The notes: generated by a model not told the origin, from the letters alone. DNA of 64,000 nucleotides from Vibrio gallicus (GCF_024346875.1 NZ_AP024871.1:558001-622000), one strand, 5' to 3'; counted from the stretch's first letter, positions 17,793 through 27,115 are shown. Made by a program: numbers and translations.

Positions 17793-19295
17793 TTGCAAAC
17801 TATATCTAATACACCTAACGAAGATAAGAAGCTGATTAGCTCCCAAGTATTTAACGTTACCACCATTACGTTCTTTGGGCAGTTTGCTTCCTACTCTATC
17901 ATGTCGATTTTTATCCTTTTCTTGACTCTTCCTATCGCTCGAGATGGCCTAGGTATGACCGAGAAAGAGGCTTATGAGTTTATGGGGGTAACCCAAGCTA
18001 TCGGCTATATGATGCCAATTATTGGTGGCTACATTATTGATAAATACCTTGGTATTCGTCGTGGTATTACTTGGGGGGTATGTCTTATCGCCCTTGCATA
18101 TATCTTAATTTATCTCGGTAGCTCAAATGTGCATTCCCTTGGTACACACGCCTTTATTATGGCTTATGCATTGCTTCCTGCTATTAACTCCTTAGTGGCT
18201 TCACCAACAACGGCTCTTGTGAGTCGTATCTATAAAGGGGATGATGCAGGTAGTAAATCGGGTATGACTTACTTCTATATGGCAATCAACGTTGGTTCGT
18301 TGGTAGGTATTGGTATCGCACCTTTATTTATGGATAGTGCGTATGGTGTGATGTCAGTACTAGCATTGGTTGTGCTTGGTAAGTCTGCGGCTGCTCTTAA
18401 CTTTATTGTGAAGCGCAAGCTGTATGACAATGTGGTTGATGAGCTTGATAAGCAACCTATGACTTTCGCGCGCCTGTTACCTGTCTTAACTTATTTGGTT
18501 GTAGGCTATGTTATTGCGTACTTCTCTTACTTGAATCCACACGTTAGTACCTATCTTATCGGTATTGGTTGTACTGCTGGTATTTTAACTTTCTGTATTC
18601 GTACCATGCTTTTGAAAGGCGTTGATCGTACCAAACAGTTAGTTGCCGCATTCCTTATCTTAGTCGCGATCGTTTTTTTCGTGCTGTATAACCAAATGTC
18701 GACAACCATGGTTATGTTCACTAAGAACAATACCGACTTCTCTCTATTGGGTGTGACACTTTCTCCTGCTCAGTTCCAGCTGATAAACCCATTGGTTATT
18801 CTTGCTATTGGGTCTTTGCTACCTAGGTTCTACAGCCGCTTTGTACGCTTTACGATCCCGTATCAGTTTGCTGTAGGTGTCGTTCTTGCAGGGCTGTCGA
18901 TGCTAGCTTTATGGCTTGGTGCATCAAGTGCTTATGAAACAGGCATTGCGAGCGCGGACTATGTTGGCCTTTCATACTTCATTGTGACAATTGCTGAGCT
19001 GTTTGTAAGTGCTGTAGGCCTATCTATGATTGGTCTGTACTGTCACCCTAAGATGATTGCATTTGCTATGGGAGCTTGGTATCTAGCATCTTCTATGTCT
19101 AACCTTATTTCAGGTCAATTAGGTCGACTCGTTGCTGTACCTAAGGGGGGAATGGATAAATTGGTTAGCATTCACGCCTACGGTGATTTCTTTTATACTA
19201 TGGGTATTACAGCGGTGATTGTTGGAGGGGGGCTCTGTGTTGTGATGTACCTTCTACACAAATCATTGGCTAAGAGAGGCATTACGATAGCTTAA
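17793..19295 (+). CDS. POT/PTR-family proton-dependent peptide transporter
   Basis: Major facilitator of the proton-coupled oligopeptide transporter family (500 aa), related to E. coli Dtp proteins. Seen features are GGYIIDKYLGIRRGI after the second helix (PTR signature region), YFYMAINVGSLVGIGIAP (FYxxINxGS-like motif), and VFFVLYNQMSTTMVMFTKNNTD near residue 300. The apparent start is TTG at 17793, with only a weak GAG upstream; the next in-frame ATG would remove part of the first helix. The ExxERFxxY motif usual in helix 1 is replaced by TITFFGQFASYS, so the transport mechanism may be divergent. Confidence 0.85.
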   Translation: MQTISNTPNEDKKLISSQVFNVTTITFFGQFASYSIMSIFILFLTLPIARDGLGMTEKEAYEFMGVTQAIGYMMPIIGGYIIDKYLGIRRGITWGVCLIALAYILIYLGSSNVHSLGTHAFIMAYALLPAINSLVASPTTALVSRIYKGDDAGSKSGMTYFYMAINVGSLVGIGIAPLFMDSAYGVMSVLALVVLGKSAAALNFIVKRKLYDNVVDELDKQPMTFARLLPVLTYLVVGYVIAYFSYLNPHVSTYLIGIGCTAGILTFCIRTMLLKGVDRTKQLVAAFLILVAIVFFVLYNQMSTTMVMFTKNNTDFSLLGVTLSPAQFQLINPLVILAIGSLLPRFYSRFVRFTIPYQFAVGVVLAGLSMLALWLGASSAYETGIASADYVGLSYFIVTIAELFVSAVGLSMIGLYCHPKMIAFAMGAWYLASSMSNLISGQLGRLVAVPKGGMDKLVSIHAYGDFFYTMGITAVIVGGGLCVVMYLLHKSLAKRGITIA

Positions 19296-19321
19296 TGTAA
19301 GCTTAGCTTTACCCGGATAAT

Positions 19322-19357
19322 AAAATGCCCTTATACACTAGTGTATAAGGGCATTTT
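19322..19357. terminator. Bidirectional terminator between POT gene and metQ
   Basis: A perfect 36-bp palindrome (AAAATGCCCTTATACACT and its complement, centred on CTAG) ends in T-runs on both strands and sits between convergent genes. Confidence 0.85.
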
Positions 19358-19387
19358 TAGTTCTATTGACTAGTTGTTAGGCAGTGA

Positions 19388-20197
19388 TTACCAACCCTTA
19401 ACTACGCCACCTTTGAAGATATCAGAAGCTGCTTTATAAACTTCTTCGGTTTGATACGCTTTTACAAAGTTCTGTACGTCTTCATTTTGTACATTGTCTT
19501 GACGAGCCACAATTAGGTTAACGTATGGAGAATCTTTATCTTCAACAAAGATACCGTCTTTTTGTGGAGTTAGGTCAATCGAGCTTGCAAATGTATTGTT
19601 GATGATAGCAAGGCTTACATCGTCAAGAGAGCGAGGTAGTTGCGCTGCATCAAGTTCAACAATCTCGATGTTTTTAGGGTTTTCTACGATGTCACGTACT
19701 GTTGCGCTAAGACCAGAACCTTCACGTAGAGTAATTAGACCTTGTTGCTCAAGAAGCAACAGAGAGCGGCCTAGGTTAGTTGGGTCGTTAGGTACGGCAA
19801 TACGAGAGCCGTCTTTGATTTCATCTACCGATTTAACTTGCTTAGAGTAGCCAGCGATAGGGTAAACAAATGTGGTGCCTGCGATAGCAAGTTTATAACC
19901 GCGATCAGTGATTTGTTGATCAAGGTATGGTTTGTGTTGGAATGCGTTGATATCAACAGAACCATCATCTAAGGCTGCGTTTGGTGTTACATAGTCAGTA
20001 AAGGTTACTAGCTCAACATCAAGACCGTATTTGTCTTTAGCAATCTTAGCTGCAACTTCGGCAACCTGAGCTTCGGCACCAGCCATAACACCAAGTTTGA
20101 TTTTATGAGCGTCTTGTTCTTTGTCGCCACACCCTGAAAGGATTACAGCCGATGCTGCAACTGCAATGGTTAAAACTTTCTTTAAACTGAATTTCAT
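19388..20197 (-). CDS. metQ: Methionine ABC transporter substrate-binding lipoprotein
   Basis: Periplasmic lipoprotein (269 aa) that delivers D- and L-methionine to MetNI. The start MKFSLKKV is preceded by AAGGAGAGAATA and gives a signal peptide with the lipobox LSGC (Cys23); a longer in-frame start at 20251 is rejected. NlpA/MetQ motifs include IKLGVMAGAEAQVAEVA, NAFQHKPYLDQQ and PNDPTNLGRSLLLLEQQGLI. It is the last gene of metNIQ, 19 nt after metI. Confidence 0.95.
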   Translation of the reverse strand: MKFSLKKVLTIAVAASAVILSGCGDKEQDAHKIKLGVMAGAEAQVAEVAAKIAKDKYGLDVELVTFTDYVTPNAALDDGSVDINAFQHKPYLDQQITDRGYKLAIAGTTFVYPIAGYSKQVKSVDEIKDGSRIAVPNDPTNLGRSLLLLEQQGLITLREGSGLSATVRDIVENPKNIEIVELDAAQLPRSLDDVSLAIINNTFASSIDLTPQKDGIFVEDKDSPYVNLIVARQDNVQNEDVQNFVKAYQTEEVYKAASDIFKGGVVKGW

Positions 20198-20216
20198 TAT
20201 TCTCTCCTTGTAAGAA

Positions 20217-20894
20217 TTATCTGTGGTCAACTTTACGAACCAGTGCGTCACCCACAGATTGAATGATTTGCACTAATATAATTAGCATTACAACGGTTAC
20301 TGCCATAATCACAGTATCGTAGCGATAAAAGCCATAGCGAATAGCTACATCACCTAAGCCACCGCCACCGACGGTACCTGCCATTGCAGAGTAACTGACG
20401 AGAGTAACCAAGGTAATAGTCACTGAATTAATAATGGTCGGTAGCGCTTCAGGAAGCAAAACCTTAGAAATAATTTGTAGTGGTGTCGCTCCCATTGATT
20501 GGGCCGCTTCGACTAAGCCACTAGAAACCTCTAACAAAGCCCCTTCGATTAATCGAGCAACAAATGGTATGGCACCTATAGTGAGCGGAACTATGGCTGC
20601 GGTAGTGCCAATGAAGGTACCAATGAGTAATTTGGTTAGCGGTATAATTGCTACCATTAACACCAAGAATGGAACACTACGTCCGATATTTACGATAGCG
20701 CCTAAAATAGAGTTTAGACGTACGTTTTCTAACAACCCGCCTTTTTTGCTGGTATGCAGAATAACCCCTAACGGGATCCCGACTACAAAGCCAACTATTC
20801 CAGAAAATGCCACCATATAGATGGTCTGCCCAGTCGCTTTAAGTATCAGGCCATTATTTAAACTAAACCATTGTGCAATCAAATCAAATGACAT
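20217..20894 (-). CDS. metI: Methionine ABC transporter permease
   Basis: Membrane-spanning subunit (225 aa) of the MetNIQ importer. It shows the hydrophobic profile of a five-helix MetI protein and the coupling-helix segment [24 protein letters not shown] (EAA loop) that contacts MetN. The ATG at 20894 overlaps the end of metN by 11 nt; a TTG two codons upstream is a less likely start. Confidence 0.95.
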   Translation of the reverse strand: MSFDLIAQWFSLNNGLILKATGQTIYMVAFSGIVGFVVGIPLGVILHTSKKGGLLENVRLNSILGAIVNIGRSVPFLVLMVAIIPLTKLLIGTFIGTTAAIVPLTIGAIPFVARLIEGALLEVSSGLVEAAQSMGATPLQIISKVLLPEALPTIINSVTITLVTLVSYSAMAGTVGGGGLGDVAIRYGFYRYDTVIMAVTVVMLIILVQIIQSVGDALVRKVDHR

Positions 20895-21921
20895 AGCCAA
20901 GTACCTCTACTTTTACGTTTTGTTGTTCTAGATATTCAATTGCTGAATTCTCTGATTCTTCGGTACCAAATAGCTCAGCTACCAGCATGCCAAACTTCAC
21001 ACCACCAGCGTAGTCGAGATCGGAGCTCAAAATGGATACGTCGATGTTAAATTTACGTGCCATCTGACTTATTACCGGCTCTTTAACCGTTGCGCCAGTA
21101 AACTCTAAGCGAACTAGAGGGTAACTACCTTGCAGGCGAGTTTCATTTAGACGGCTTTGATAATCGTCTGGGATTGAAAGGTCTAAGGTTGAACGAATAA
21201 ATTTACGCGCAAGTTCAGTCTTAGGACGAGCAAATATCTCACCCACGGTTCCTTTTTCGACTAGCTTGCCACCGCCGATAATCGCCACTTCATGGCAGAT
21301 ACTTTTCACTACATCCATTTCATGAGTAATGATTAGGATCGTAATTCCCAGAGCCCTATTGATGGTTTTCAACAGCGCTAGGATTGATTGGGTTGTGGCT
21401 GGGTCAAGTGCGCTGGTGGCTTCGTCACATAGCAACACCTTAGGATCGCTAGATAGCGCCCGCGCGATAGCAACGCGTTGTTTTTGCCCACCACTTAGAT
21501 TTGCAGGGTAGGTATCTTTTTTGTCAGTAAGTCCTACTAACTCTAGTAGCTCAGATACTTTAGCTTCAATGTGCTGTTTGTCTCTTCCTGCAAACTCTAA
21601 TGGCAGAGCAATATTGTCATACACTGTACGTGAGGCAAGAAGGTTAAAATGCTGAAAGATCATGCCAATATTACGGCGTGCTTGAGATAGTCCTTTATCG
21701 TTTAGCTTGGTAAGATCAACACCGTCGACAATAACTTCGCCGCTAGTTGGTACTTCGAGCATATTTACACAGCGAATCAGTGTACTTTTACCTGCGCCAG
21801 ATGAACCTATAACGCCAAAAATATGACCTTTTTCAACATTTAGGTTGATGTCTACTAAGGCATTTATAGGGCGATTGCCTTGATAAAATACCTTGTTAAC
21901 TTGGTTGATTTCTATCATCAA
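20884..21921 (-). CDS. metN: Methionine ABC transporter ATP-binding protein
   Basis: ATPase (345 aa) powering methionine import. Walker A is GSSGAGKST (residues 39-47), the ABC signature is LSGGQKQR and Walker B is [12 protein letters not shown]. The C-terminal NIL domain (about 265-345) is the allosteric methionine-binding site that inhibits transport when methionine is plentiful. Two adjacent ATGs (21921 and 21918) are possible starts. The promoter and MetJ-like boxes lie upstream. Confidence 0.96.
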   Translation of the reverse strand: MMIEINQVNKVFYQGNRPINALVDINLNVEKGHIFGVIGSSGAGKSTLIRCVNMLEVPTSGEVIVDGVDLTKLNDKGLSQARRNIGMIFQHFNLLASRTVYDNIALPLEFAGRDKQHIEAKVSELLELVGLTDKKDTYPANLSGGQKQRVAIARALSSDPKVLLCDEATSALDPATTQSILALLKTINRALGITILIITHEMDVVKSICHEVAIIGGGKLVEKGTVGEIFARPKTELARKFIRSTLDLSIPDDYQSRLNETRLQGSYPLVRLEFTGATVKEPVISQMARKFNIDVSILSSDLDYAGGVKFGMLVAELFGTEESENSAIEYLEQQNVKVEVLGYVI

Positions 21922-21962
21922 TGAACCTGTAAACTGGAGGGACTAGGGTGACTATGCTTGAG

Positions 21963-21991
21963 ATGCTAGGGGTTTCATTGACCCAAGTCAA
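21963..21991 (-). promoter_or_regulatory. metNIQ promoter
   Basis: On the minus strand TTGACT (21986-21991) and TAGCAT (21963-21968) are separated by 17 bp. The -35 sits one base from the MetJ-like boxes. Confidence 0.6.
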
Positions 21992-21992
21992 T

Positions 21993-22016
21993 AGATATTT
22001 TTACGTCTAGACGGCT
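21993..22016. promoter_or_regulatory. Tandem MetJ operator (met boxes) upstream of metN
   Basis: Three adjacent 8-mers fit the met box consensus AGACGTCT: AGATATTT (5/8), TTACGTCT (6/8) and AGACGGCT (7/8). MetJ binds such tandem boxes cooperatively, and metNIQ is a known MetJ target in E. coli. Binding here is inferred. Confidence 0.65.
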
Positions 22017-22096
22017 AAAACTCAAATCAGGAGTGCGAGGAAAGTTAAAGCGTGCAATAATCAGCTTGAACTTTGCTTTTTTAAGAGAGACTGTCA

Positions 22097-22651
22097 GTGG
22101 CTAAACCTGCCGTATTTTTAGACCGTGATGGCGTGATAAATGTTGATCACGGCTATGTACATGATGAACATGACTTTGAATATATAGATGGTGTATTTGA
22201 GGCAACCAAGGCATTGCAACAGCAAGGCTATATGTTGGTGCTGGTTACAAACCAGTCAGGTATTGCTCGAGGGAAGTTTAGCGAAGACCGCTTTATGTCA
22301 TTAACGCAATGGATGGATTGGAACTTTTCGGACCATGGTGTTGAGTTTGATGGCATATATTACTGTCCACACCATCCTGAGCATGGCATCGGTGATTATA
22401 AACAAGACTGTGATTGTCGTAAGCCGAAGCCTGGGATGTTTATCTCTGCGCGTGATTTTCTAAACATAGATATGGCTAAATCGATTATGGTCGGTGATAA
22501 AGCCGAAGACCTAATGGCTGCCGAGTCGGCGGGCGTAGGTACAAAGATTCTGGTACGAACCGGTAAGCCAGTAACGGAACAGGGCGAAACTATTGCTGAT
22601 GTTGTATTAGATAGTATCGCGGATGTTCCTCAGTTTGTTCTATCTCGTTAA
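22097..22651 (+). CDS. gmhB: D-glycero-beta-D-manno-heptose 1,7-bisphosphate 7-phosphatase
   Basis: HAD-superfamily phosphatase (184 aa) in ADP-heptose synthesis for the LPS core. Motif I is FLDRDGVIN (nucleophile Asp), followed by VTNQSG (motif II), and KPKPGMF with [15 protein letters not shown] (motifs III-IV). The zinc-binding loop is CPHHPEHG with CDCRKPKPG. It starts with GTG behind AAGAGAGA. As in many gammaproteobacteria it diverges from metNIQ. Confidence 0.95.
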   Translation: MAKPAVFLDRDGVINVDHGYVHDEHDFEYIDGVFEATKALQQQGYMLVLVTNQSGIARGKFSEDRFMSLTQWMDWNFSDHGVEFDGIYYCPHHPEHGIGDYKQDCDCRKPKPGMFISARDFLNIDMAKSIMVGDKAEDLMAAESAGVGTKILVRTGKPVTEQGETIADVVLDSIADVPQFVLSR

Positions 22652-22703
22652 AGCTGCTTTGATATAACAATCATGTATGTGCAAGGCCCAGCCATAACGA
22701 TAA

Positions 22704-22735
22704 AACAGCCCCTAATTTAAGGGGCTGTTTTTATT
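22704..22735. terminator. Bidirectional terminator between gmhB and the yitT-like gene
   Basis: ACAGCCCCT/AGGGGCTGT stem with an AATTTA loop, A-run before and T-run after, located between convergent genes. Confidence 0.85.
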
Positions 22736-23345
22736 TCTCATAGTGAACCGTATAGCGTGTCGGTTTATGGTTCATCCATAGGATCATATTAATAAATACG
22801 GCGGCTAAGATGGACCAAGCTATCAGTACCAAAGGGATAAAGTAGAGGGAAGTAAGTAAAATGCAGGTATCAAATATCAATTGACTCTTGCCAACTGGCA
22901 CTCCCATTTTATCTTGAATTACGATGCAGAGTACGTTCGATCCCCCCAAGCTTGCTCTATGGCGAAATAATATCAGTAAGCCAAGCCCGATACAGGTTCC
23001 GCCAGCAATGGCTGCGAATATAGGCGATAGCGTTGAAAAGGTCATTGCATGGTGGATGTTATCGGTCATGATTGAGACCAAGGTGACACAGATGATGCTA
23101 TTGATAGTGAATCGCTTGCCAAGGCGAAACCAAGCTAAAAAATAGAAAGGGATATTTACTAAGAAATACAGGCTTCCAAGGGATAGAGAAGTGAACTTGC
23201 TTAAAAGTAATGCTACCCCCGCAGTCCCCCCGACAATCATAGATGACGACTTAAGAAAATATATACCAATAGCGACGAGTAAAGTACCGGTAAATATCGC
23301 GGCGCAGTCTTCTAATATACTGTGTTTGTTCATTTTTAGTCCCAT
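22731..23345 (-). CDS. YitT-family integral membrane protein
   Basis: Membrane protein (204 aa) of the YitT (DUF161) family, function not established. Typical segments are SSMIVGGTAGVALLLSK near residue 34, FLVNIPFYFLAWFRLGKRF and GGTCIGLGLLILFRHRASLGG. Five or so hydrophobic helices are visible. Many YitT proteins are near 280 residues with a C-terminal DUF2179 domain, which this one lacks. The start could also be the ATG at 23333; neither has a strong ribosome-binding site. Confidence 0.8.
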   Translation of the reverse strand: MGLKMNKHSILEDCAAIFTGTLLVAIGIYFLKSSSMIVGGTAGVALLLSKFTSLSLGSLYFLVNIPFYFLAWFRLGKRFTINSIICVTLVSIMTDNIHHAMTFSTLSPIFAAIAGGTCIGLGLLILFRHRASLGGSNVLCIVIQDKMGVPVGKSQLIFDTCILLTSLYFIPLVLIAWSILAAVFINMILWMNHKPTRYTVHYEK

Positions 23346-23528
23346 TTCTTTTAGGCACGTAGAATATCTAAAAACTTACATTTAACGAAGTTTTTAACAG
23401 TAATTGATGTTGGTATCGTGTAATTTTGTTTTTACAGAGTGTAAAGTGAGCCTTATCAGTAAGAGAACTCAAAATCCTTAGTGGGAGATGTGAGTAAATA
23501 TTGATATAACACATGGACATAAAACAAT

Positions 23529-23556
23529 TTGTGATATCAATTAAATTAGGTAGAAT
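23529..23556 (+). promoter_or_regulatory. Likely glyA promoter
   Basis: TTGTGA (23529-23534) and TAGAAT (23551-23556) with 16-bp spacing. Transcription would begin near 23563, just before the PurR-like box. Confidence 0.45.
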
Positions 23557-23571
23557 GCCGTAATTACCGCG

Positions 23572-23587
23572 ACGAAAACGTTTGCTT
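23572..23587. promoter_or_regulatory. PurR-like operator upstream of glyA
   Basis: ACGAAAACGTTTGCTT matches the palindromic PurR consensus ACGCAAACGTTTGCGT at 14 of 16 positions, including the central AAACGTTT. PurR represses glyA in E. coli. The position just after the predicted transcription start suits repression. Confidence 0.65.
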
Positions 23588-23642
23588 TTGGTCGTTTAAT
23601 GCTAATTTGCCCATTTAATTCTATCCGAATCAGGAGATATAG

Positions 23643-24893
23643 ATGCTAAAGCGTGACATGAACATCGCTGATTATGATGCGGATCTATTCGCAGCTATCC
23701 AGGAAGAAACCGTGCGTCAAGAAGAGCACATTGAGCTTATCGCCTCAGAAAACTACACCAGCCCACGCGTAATGGAAGCGCAAGGTTCACAACTTACTAA
23801 CAAATATGCTGAGGGTTATCCTGGCAAGCGTTACTACGGTGGTTGTGAGTATGTCGATAAGGTTGAAAGCTTAGCGATAGCCCGCGCATGTGAATTGTTT
23901 GGTGCAGAGTATGCGAACGTTCAGCCTCACTCAGGCTCTCAAGCAAACAACGCTGTTTATATGGCACTGCTAAATGCTGGTGATACCGTTCTTGGCATGA
24001 GCTTAGCACACGGTGGTCACCTGACTCATGGGTCACCTGTAAACTTCTCAGGTAAACTGTATAACATTATTCCTTACGGAATAGATGAAGCAGGTCAGAT
24101 TGACTACGATGAAATGGAAGCGCTGGCGATTGAGCACAAGCCTAAAATGATCATCGGTGGTTTCTCTGCTTATTCTCAGGTTTGTGATTGGGCACGCATG
24201 CGTCAAATCGCAGACAAAGTTGGTGCTTATTTCTTCGTTGATATGGCGCACGTAGCGGGTCTAATTGCAGCTGGTGTATACCCAACGCCAGTACCTCATG
24301 CTCACGTTGTTACAACCACGACTCATAAAACATTGGCAGGACCTCGCGGTGGGCTGATTCTTTCTAATGAAGGTGAAGACCTTTATAAGAAACTGAATTC
24401 AGCAGTATTCCCTGGTGGTCAAGGTGGCCCATTGATGCATGTTATTGCTGGTAAGGCAGTGGCATTCAAAGAGGCTCTAGAACCAGAGTTTGCTGATTAC
24501 CAAGCACGCGTTGTTGCGAATGCAAAAGCGATGGTTGCTGAGTTTATTAAGCGCGGTTACAACATCGTTTCGGGTTCAACTGAAAACCATCTGTTCTTGG
24601 TTGATCTAATCGATAAAAATATTACTGGTAAAGAAGCGGATGCAGCACTTGGCTCTGCGAATATCACAGTGAATAAGAACTCAGTACCAAATGACCCACG
24701 TAGCCCATTTGTCACTTCTGGTATCCGTGTTGGTTCACCATCTATTACCCGCCGAGGTTTCACTGAAGAAGATGCTACCAACCTTGCTGGTTGGATGTGC
24801 GATATTCTAGATAACTTGGGTGATGAAGCGGTAATTACTGCAACCAAGCAGAAGGTTTTAGAGATCTGTAAACGTAAACCTGTTTACGCTTAA
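23643..24893 (+). CDS. glyA: Serine hydroxymethyltransferase
   Basis: PLP enzyme (416 aa) that converts serine and tetrahydrofolate to glycine and methylene-tetrahydrofolate, the main source of one-carbon units for purines, thymidylate and methionine. The PLP lysine is Lys229 in [14 protein letters not shown]. Other marks are [10 protein letters not shown] near residue 31, [21 protein letters not shown] and [10 protein letters not shown]. It is transcribed alone with a PurR-like operator and a terminator. Confidence 0.98.
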   Translation: MLKRDMNIADYDADLFAAIQEETVRQEEHIELIASENYTSPRVMEAQGSQLTNKYAEGYPGKRYYGGCEYVDKVESLAIARACELFGAEYANVQPHSGSQANNAVYMALLNAGDTVLGMSLAHGGHLTHGSPVNFSGKLYNIIPYGIDEAGQIDYDEMEALAIEHKPKMIIGGFSAYSQVCDWARMRQIADKVGAYFFVDMAHVAGLIAAGVYPTPVPHAHVVTTTTHKTLAGPRGGLILSNEGEDLYKKLNSAVFPGGQGGPLMHVIAGKAVAFKEALEPEFADYQARVVANAKAMVAEFIKRGYNIVSGSTENHLFLVDLIDKNITGKEADAALGSANITVNKNSVPNDPRSPFVTSGIRVGSPSITRRGFTEEDATNLAGWMCDILDNLGDEAVITATKQKVLEICKRKPVYA

Positions 24894-24910
24894 GAGAACC
24901 GAAATTGAAT

Positions 24911-24935
24911 AAGCGAGCTACGGCTCGCTTTTTTA
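24911..24935 (+). terminator. Terminator after glyA
   Basis: AAGCGAGC/GCTCGCTT with a TACG loop followed by a run of T residues. Confidence 0.85.
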
Positions 24936-24942
24936 TTGTCAG

Positions 24943-25437
24943 TTATTTAAGTTCTTGGCAGATCATGAACAGGCGAGCATCAAGCTCTAACTGATGATAA
25001 TTAGGCTCCATATGACAACAGAGTTGATAGAAGGCTTTATTGTGATCTTTTTCTTTTAGATGAGCCAGTTCGTGAATCACTAACATCCTTAATAGAGGCT
25101 CCGGTGCCTGCTTGAATACACTGGCTATACGAATCTCATTCTTCGATTTTAGCTTATTGCCATGAACTCGACTGACATAAGAGTGCAGCCCAAGAGCATT
25201 ATTGATTAGGTGGATCTTAGGATCGTAGATGACTTTACTCAGCGGTGCTGATTTTTTAAGATAGCGATTTTTGATAGCAATCGTGTATTCAAACAGTGCC
25301 TTTTCACTCTTGATATTGTGCGGTTTTGGATAGCGTTGATTAAACCATGAAACCAAGGTTCCAGCATCGAGCATGCTGGTTACAGGTTGCAGGATATGCT
25401 CAGGATAGCCTTGGATATATTTTAGATATTGGTTCAT
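24943..25437 (-). CDS. YgjP-like M48/DUF45 metallopeptidase-type protein
   Basis: Protein of 164 aa with the zinc signature HELAHLKEKDHNKAFYQLC followed by YHQLELDARLF, which is diagnostic of the YgjP (DUF45) group. E. coli YgjP has been reported as a UTP pyrophosphatase, so true peptidase activity is uncertain. A longer reading to an ATG at 25482 has no ribosome-binding site, and family members start close to MNQYLKYIQGYP, so 25437 is preferred. Confidence 0.8.
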   Translation of the reverse strand: MNQYLKYIQGYPEHILQPVTSMLDAGTLVSWFNQRYPKPHNIKSEKALFEYTIAIKNRYLKKSAPLSKVIYDPKIHLINNALGLHSYVSRVHGNKLKSKNEIRIASVFKQAPEPLLRMLVIHELAHLKEKDHNKAFYQLCCHMEPNYHQLELDARLFMICQELK

Positions 25438-25808
25438 AGATGAGCACACATAGGCGAGATTACGCTTAGTGTACTCAATCATAATTCAACTAGCAAAAGT
25501 CTAAATTGGATAACATCTAACTGCTATTTGTTGATACTAAGCTGCGTACCTGACTTGCACTTAAAGGTATAATAGCGCCTGCTTTCATTGAACTTCGAGA
25601 GCCCCTCACCAGAGCAATAATCAACGTTGATGTCCCTCATTACCTCCAAGGTCTTCTCATTACTTAGTGCAAACTTAGAACCGTCAGCGCAGATAATTCG
25701 CACTTGTCCGCTGTCACTTACAGAATAGAGTGAGACTTCGGTATTACATAACTCAAAAGATGCCTCTAGGTAGTTATCTTCTTGGGTATTGTCTTGTGCA
25801 CAGCCCCA

Positions 25809-25816
25809 TAAAAATA
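25809..25816. repeat. Left 8-bp target site duplication
   Basis: TAAAAATA directly outside the left terminus, identical to 27108-27115. Eight base pairs is the usual duplication length for ISL3-family elements. Confidence 0.9.
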
Positions 25817-25848
25817 GGTTCATCGCGGATTAGTGGGAACTGAAAACA

Positions 25849-25909
25849 AAAACGGTAGTTAGTGGTAAGGTTACATCGCCAAACACAACCTTTCACAAAC
25901 TACCGTTTT
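25849..25909 (+). other. Fold-back hairpin directly before the transposase start codon
   Basis: AAAACGGTAGTT (25849-25860) and AACTACCGTTTT (25898-25909) are perfectly complementary over 12 bp, with a 37-nt loop. The right arm ends one base before the transposase ATG. No Shine-Dalgarno sequence is seen between them. The stem would cover the initiation region of any mRNA that reads in from outside. Confidence 0.65.
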
Positions 25910-25910
25910 C

Positions 25911-27104
25911 ATGCCGAATAATACTTTCCTATCGTCGTTCTGGGAAGGCTTTCAGATCGTAAAGTCTTATAAAACTGATTCATTAATCTCTATCACCTTA
26001 ATTCCTGATACCCCTGCATACTGTTCTTGTGGTCAAGTTTCTGACTCTATTCATGACACTCAGTGGCGAACGCTTAAGGATGCGATGATGCTAGGCACAC
26101 CCGTCGAATTACTCGTTCAAACTCGGCGCATCAGGTGTTCAAATTGTGGTATCAAGACTGAGTCTATTTCTTGGGTTAAGCCATATTCTCGCCTTACCAA
26201 TCGGCTGATTGATTACATTGAGAATCTATTACCATTGCTACCCATCAAACACATTTCAGAGCTTACTGGGGTGCACTGGCACACCATCAAAGAAATAGAT
26301 AAGCAACGTCTGAAGCGTGTCGTACCTGAGGTTCCTTGGGGTTGTTTGCGTCAACTGGTCATGGATGAGTTTGCCATATTCAAGGGGCATCGTTACGCCA
26401 CTGTTATCGCCGATGCACAAACGCATCAAGTACTTTGGATTGGTCTAGGTAGAAGTCGTAAAGATATACGTCCGTTCTTTGAAATGCTTGGAGAGCATGC
26501 TCAAAATATCGAAGTTGTGGCAATGGATATGAACACCGCTTTTGACCTAGAGGTTCAAGCTCATTGTCCAAAGGCTTGTATTGTCTATGACCTTTTTCAT
26601 GTCGTCGCTAAGTTTGGTCGAGAAGTTATGGATAGAGTTCGAGTAGATCAAGCCAACCAACTTAAAGATGACAAAAGTGCACGGCGTTGGGTCAAGCGCT
26701 CACGTTGGGTATTACTGAAAAATAGAGAGAACTTAAATACTAAGCAACAAAGTTACCTGGATGAAATACTTGCGGTTAACCGTGACTTAATGGTGACCCA
26801 TTTACTTGGTGCTCAGCTCAAGGAGCTCTGGTACTGCGACTCGGAAAAACAAGCCAAAGACCTTTGGGAAATATGGTGGCAGCAAGTCCATGAAAGCGGA
26901 GTAAAACCGCTCATAAACTTCGCTAAAAAGCTGAAACCGTACCTTCATGGGATAGTGTCTTCAGCTTTGTATCATTTAAATACATGCACCTTGGAAGGGA
27001 TTAATAACAAGATCAAGCTAATCAAAAGAATGGGCTATGGGTACCGAGATACGGATTACTTCTTTATGAAGATAAAAGCGGCCTTCCCCGGAAAGCCGCG
27101 ATGA
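25911..27104 (+). CDS. ISL3-family transposase
   Basis: DDE transposase (397 aa). An N-terminal zinc finger has Cys38, Cys40, Cys76 and Cys79 (CSCG and CSNCG). A helix-turn-helix region lies near 115-135. The catalytic triad is visible as Asp152 (VMDEFAIFKGHRY), Asp206 (VVAMDMNTAF) and Glu362 (LEGINNKIKLIKR). The C-terminal GYGYRDTDYFFMKI is typical of the family. The stop codon lies in the right terminal repeat. The frame is intact, so the element may be active. Confidence 0.95.
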   Translation: MPNNTFLSSFWEGFQIVKSYKTDSLISITLIPDTPAYCSCGQVSDSIHDTQWRTLKDAMMLGTPVELLVQTRRIRCSNCGIKTESISWVKPYSRLTNRLIDYIENLLPLLPIKHISELTGVHWHTIKEIDKQRLKRVVPEVPWGCLRQLVMDEFAIFKGHRYATVIADAQTHQVLWIGLGRSRKDIRPFFEMLGEHAQNIEVVAMDMNTAFDLEVQAHCPKACIVYDLFHVVAKFGREVMDRVRVDQANQLKDDKSARRWVKRSRWVLLKNRENLNTKQQSYLDEILAVNRDLMVTHLLGAQLKELWYCDSEKQAKDLWEIWWQQVHESGVKPLINFAKKLKPYLHGIVSSALYHLNTCTLEGINNKIKLIKRMGYGYRDTDYFFMKIKAAFPGKPR

Positions 27105-27107
27105 ACC

Positions 27108-27115
27108 TAAAAATA
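27108..27115. repeat. Right 8-bp target site duplication
   Basis: TAAAAATA directly outside the right terminus, identical to 25809-25816. Confidence 0.9.

Larger units (their letters stand above)
25817..27107 (+). mobile_element. Complete ISL3-family insertion sequence, 1291 bp
   Basis: The element is bounded by perfect 12-bp terminal inverted repeats GGTTCATCGCGG (25817-25828) and CCGCGATGAACC (27096-27107), with weaker matching further in. An identical 8-bp TAAAAATA lies on both sides. It encodes one intact transposase. The intact ends, duplication and frame suggest a recent insertion. An outward-reading ATG is present in each terminal repeat. Confidence 0.93.

Noticed and set aside
24943..25437. 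Reading the HELAH protein as a secreted SprT/M48 protease
   Set aside because: There is no signal peptide, and the downstream YHQLELDARLF motif places it in the YgjP group, where a nucleotide pyrophosphatase activity has been reported.
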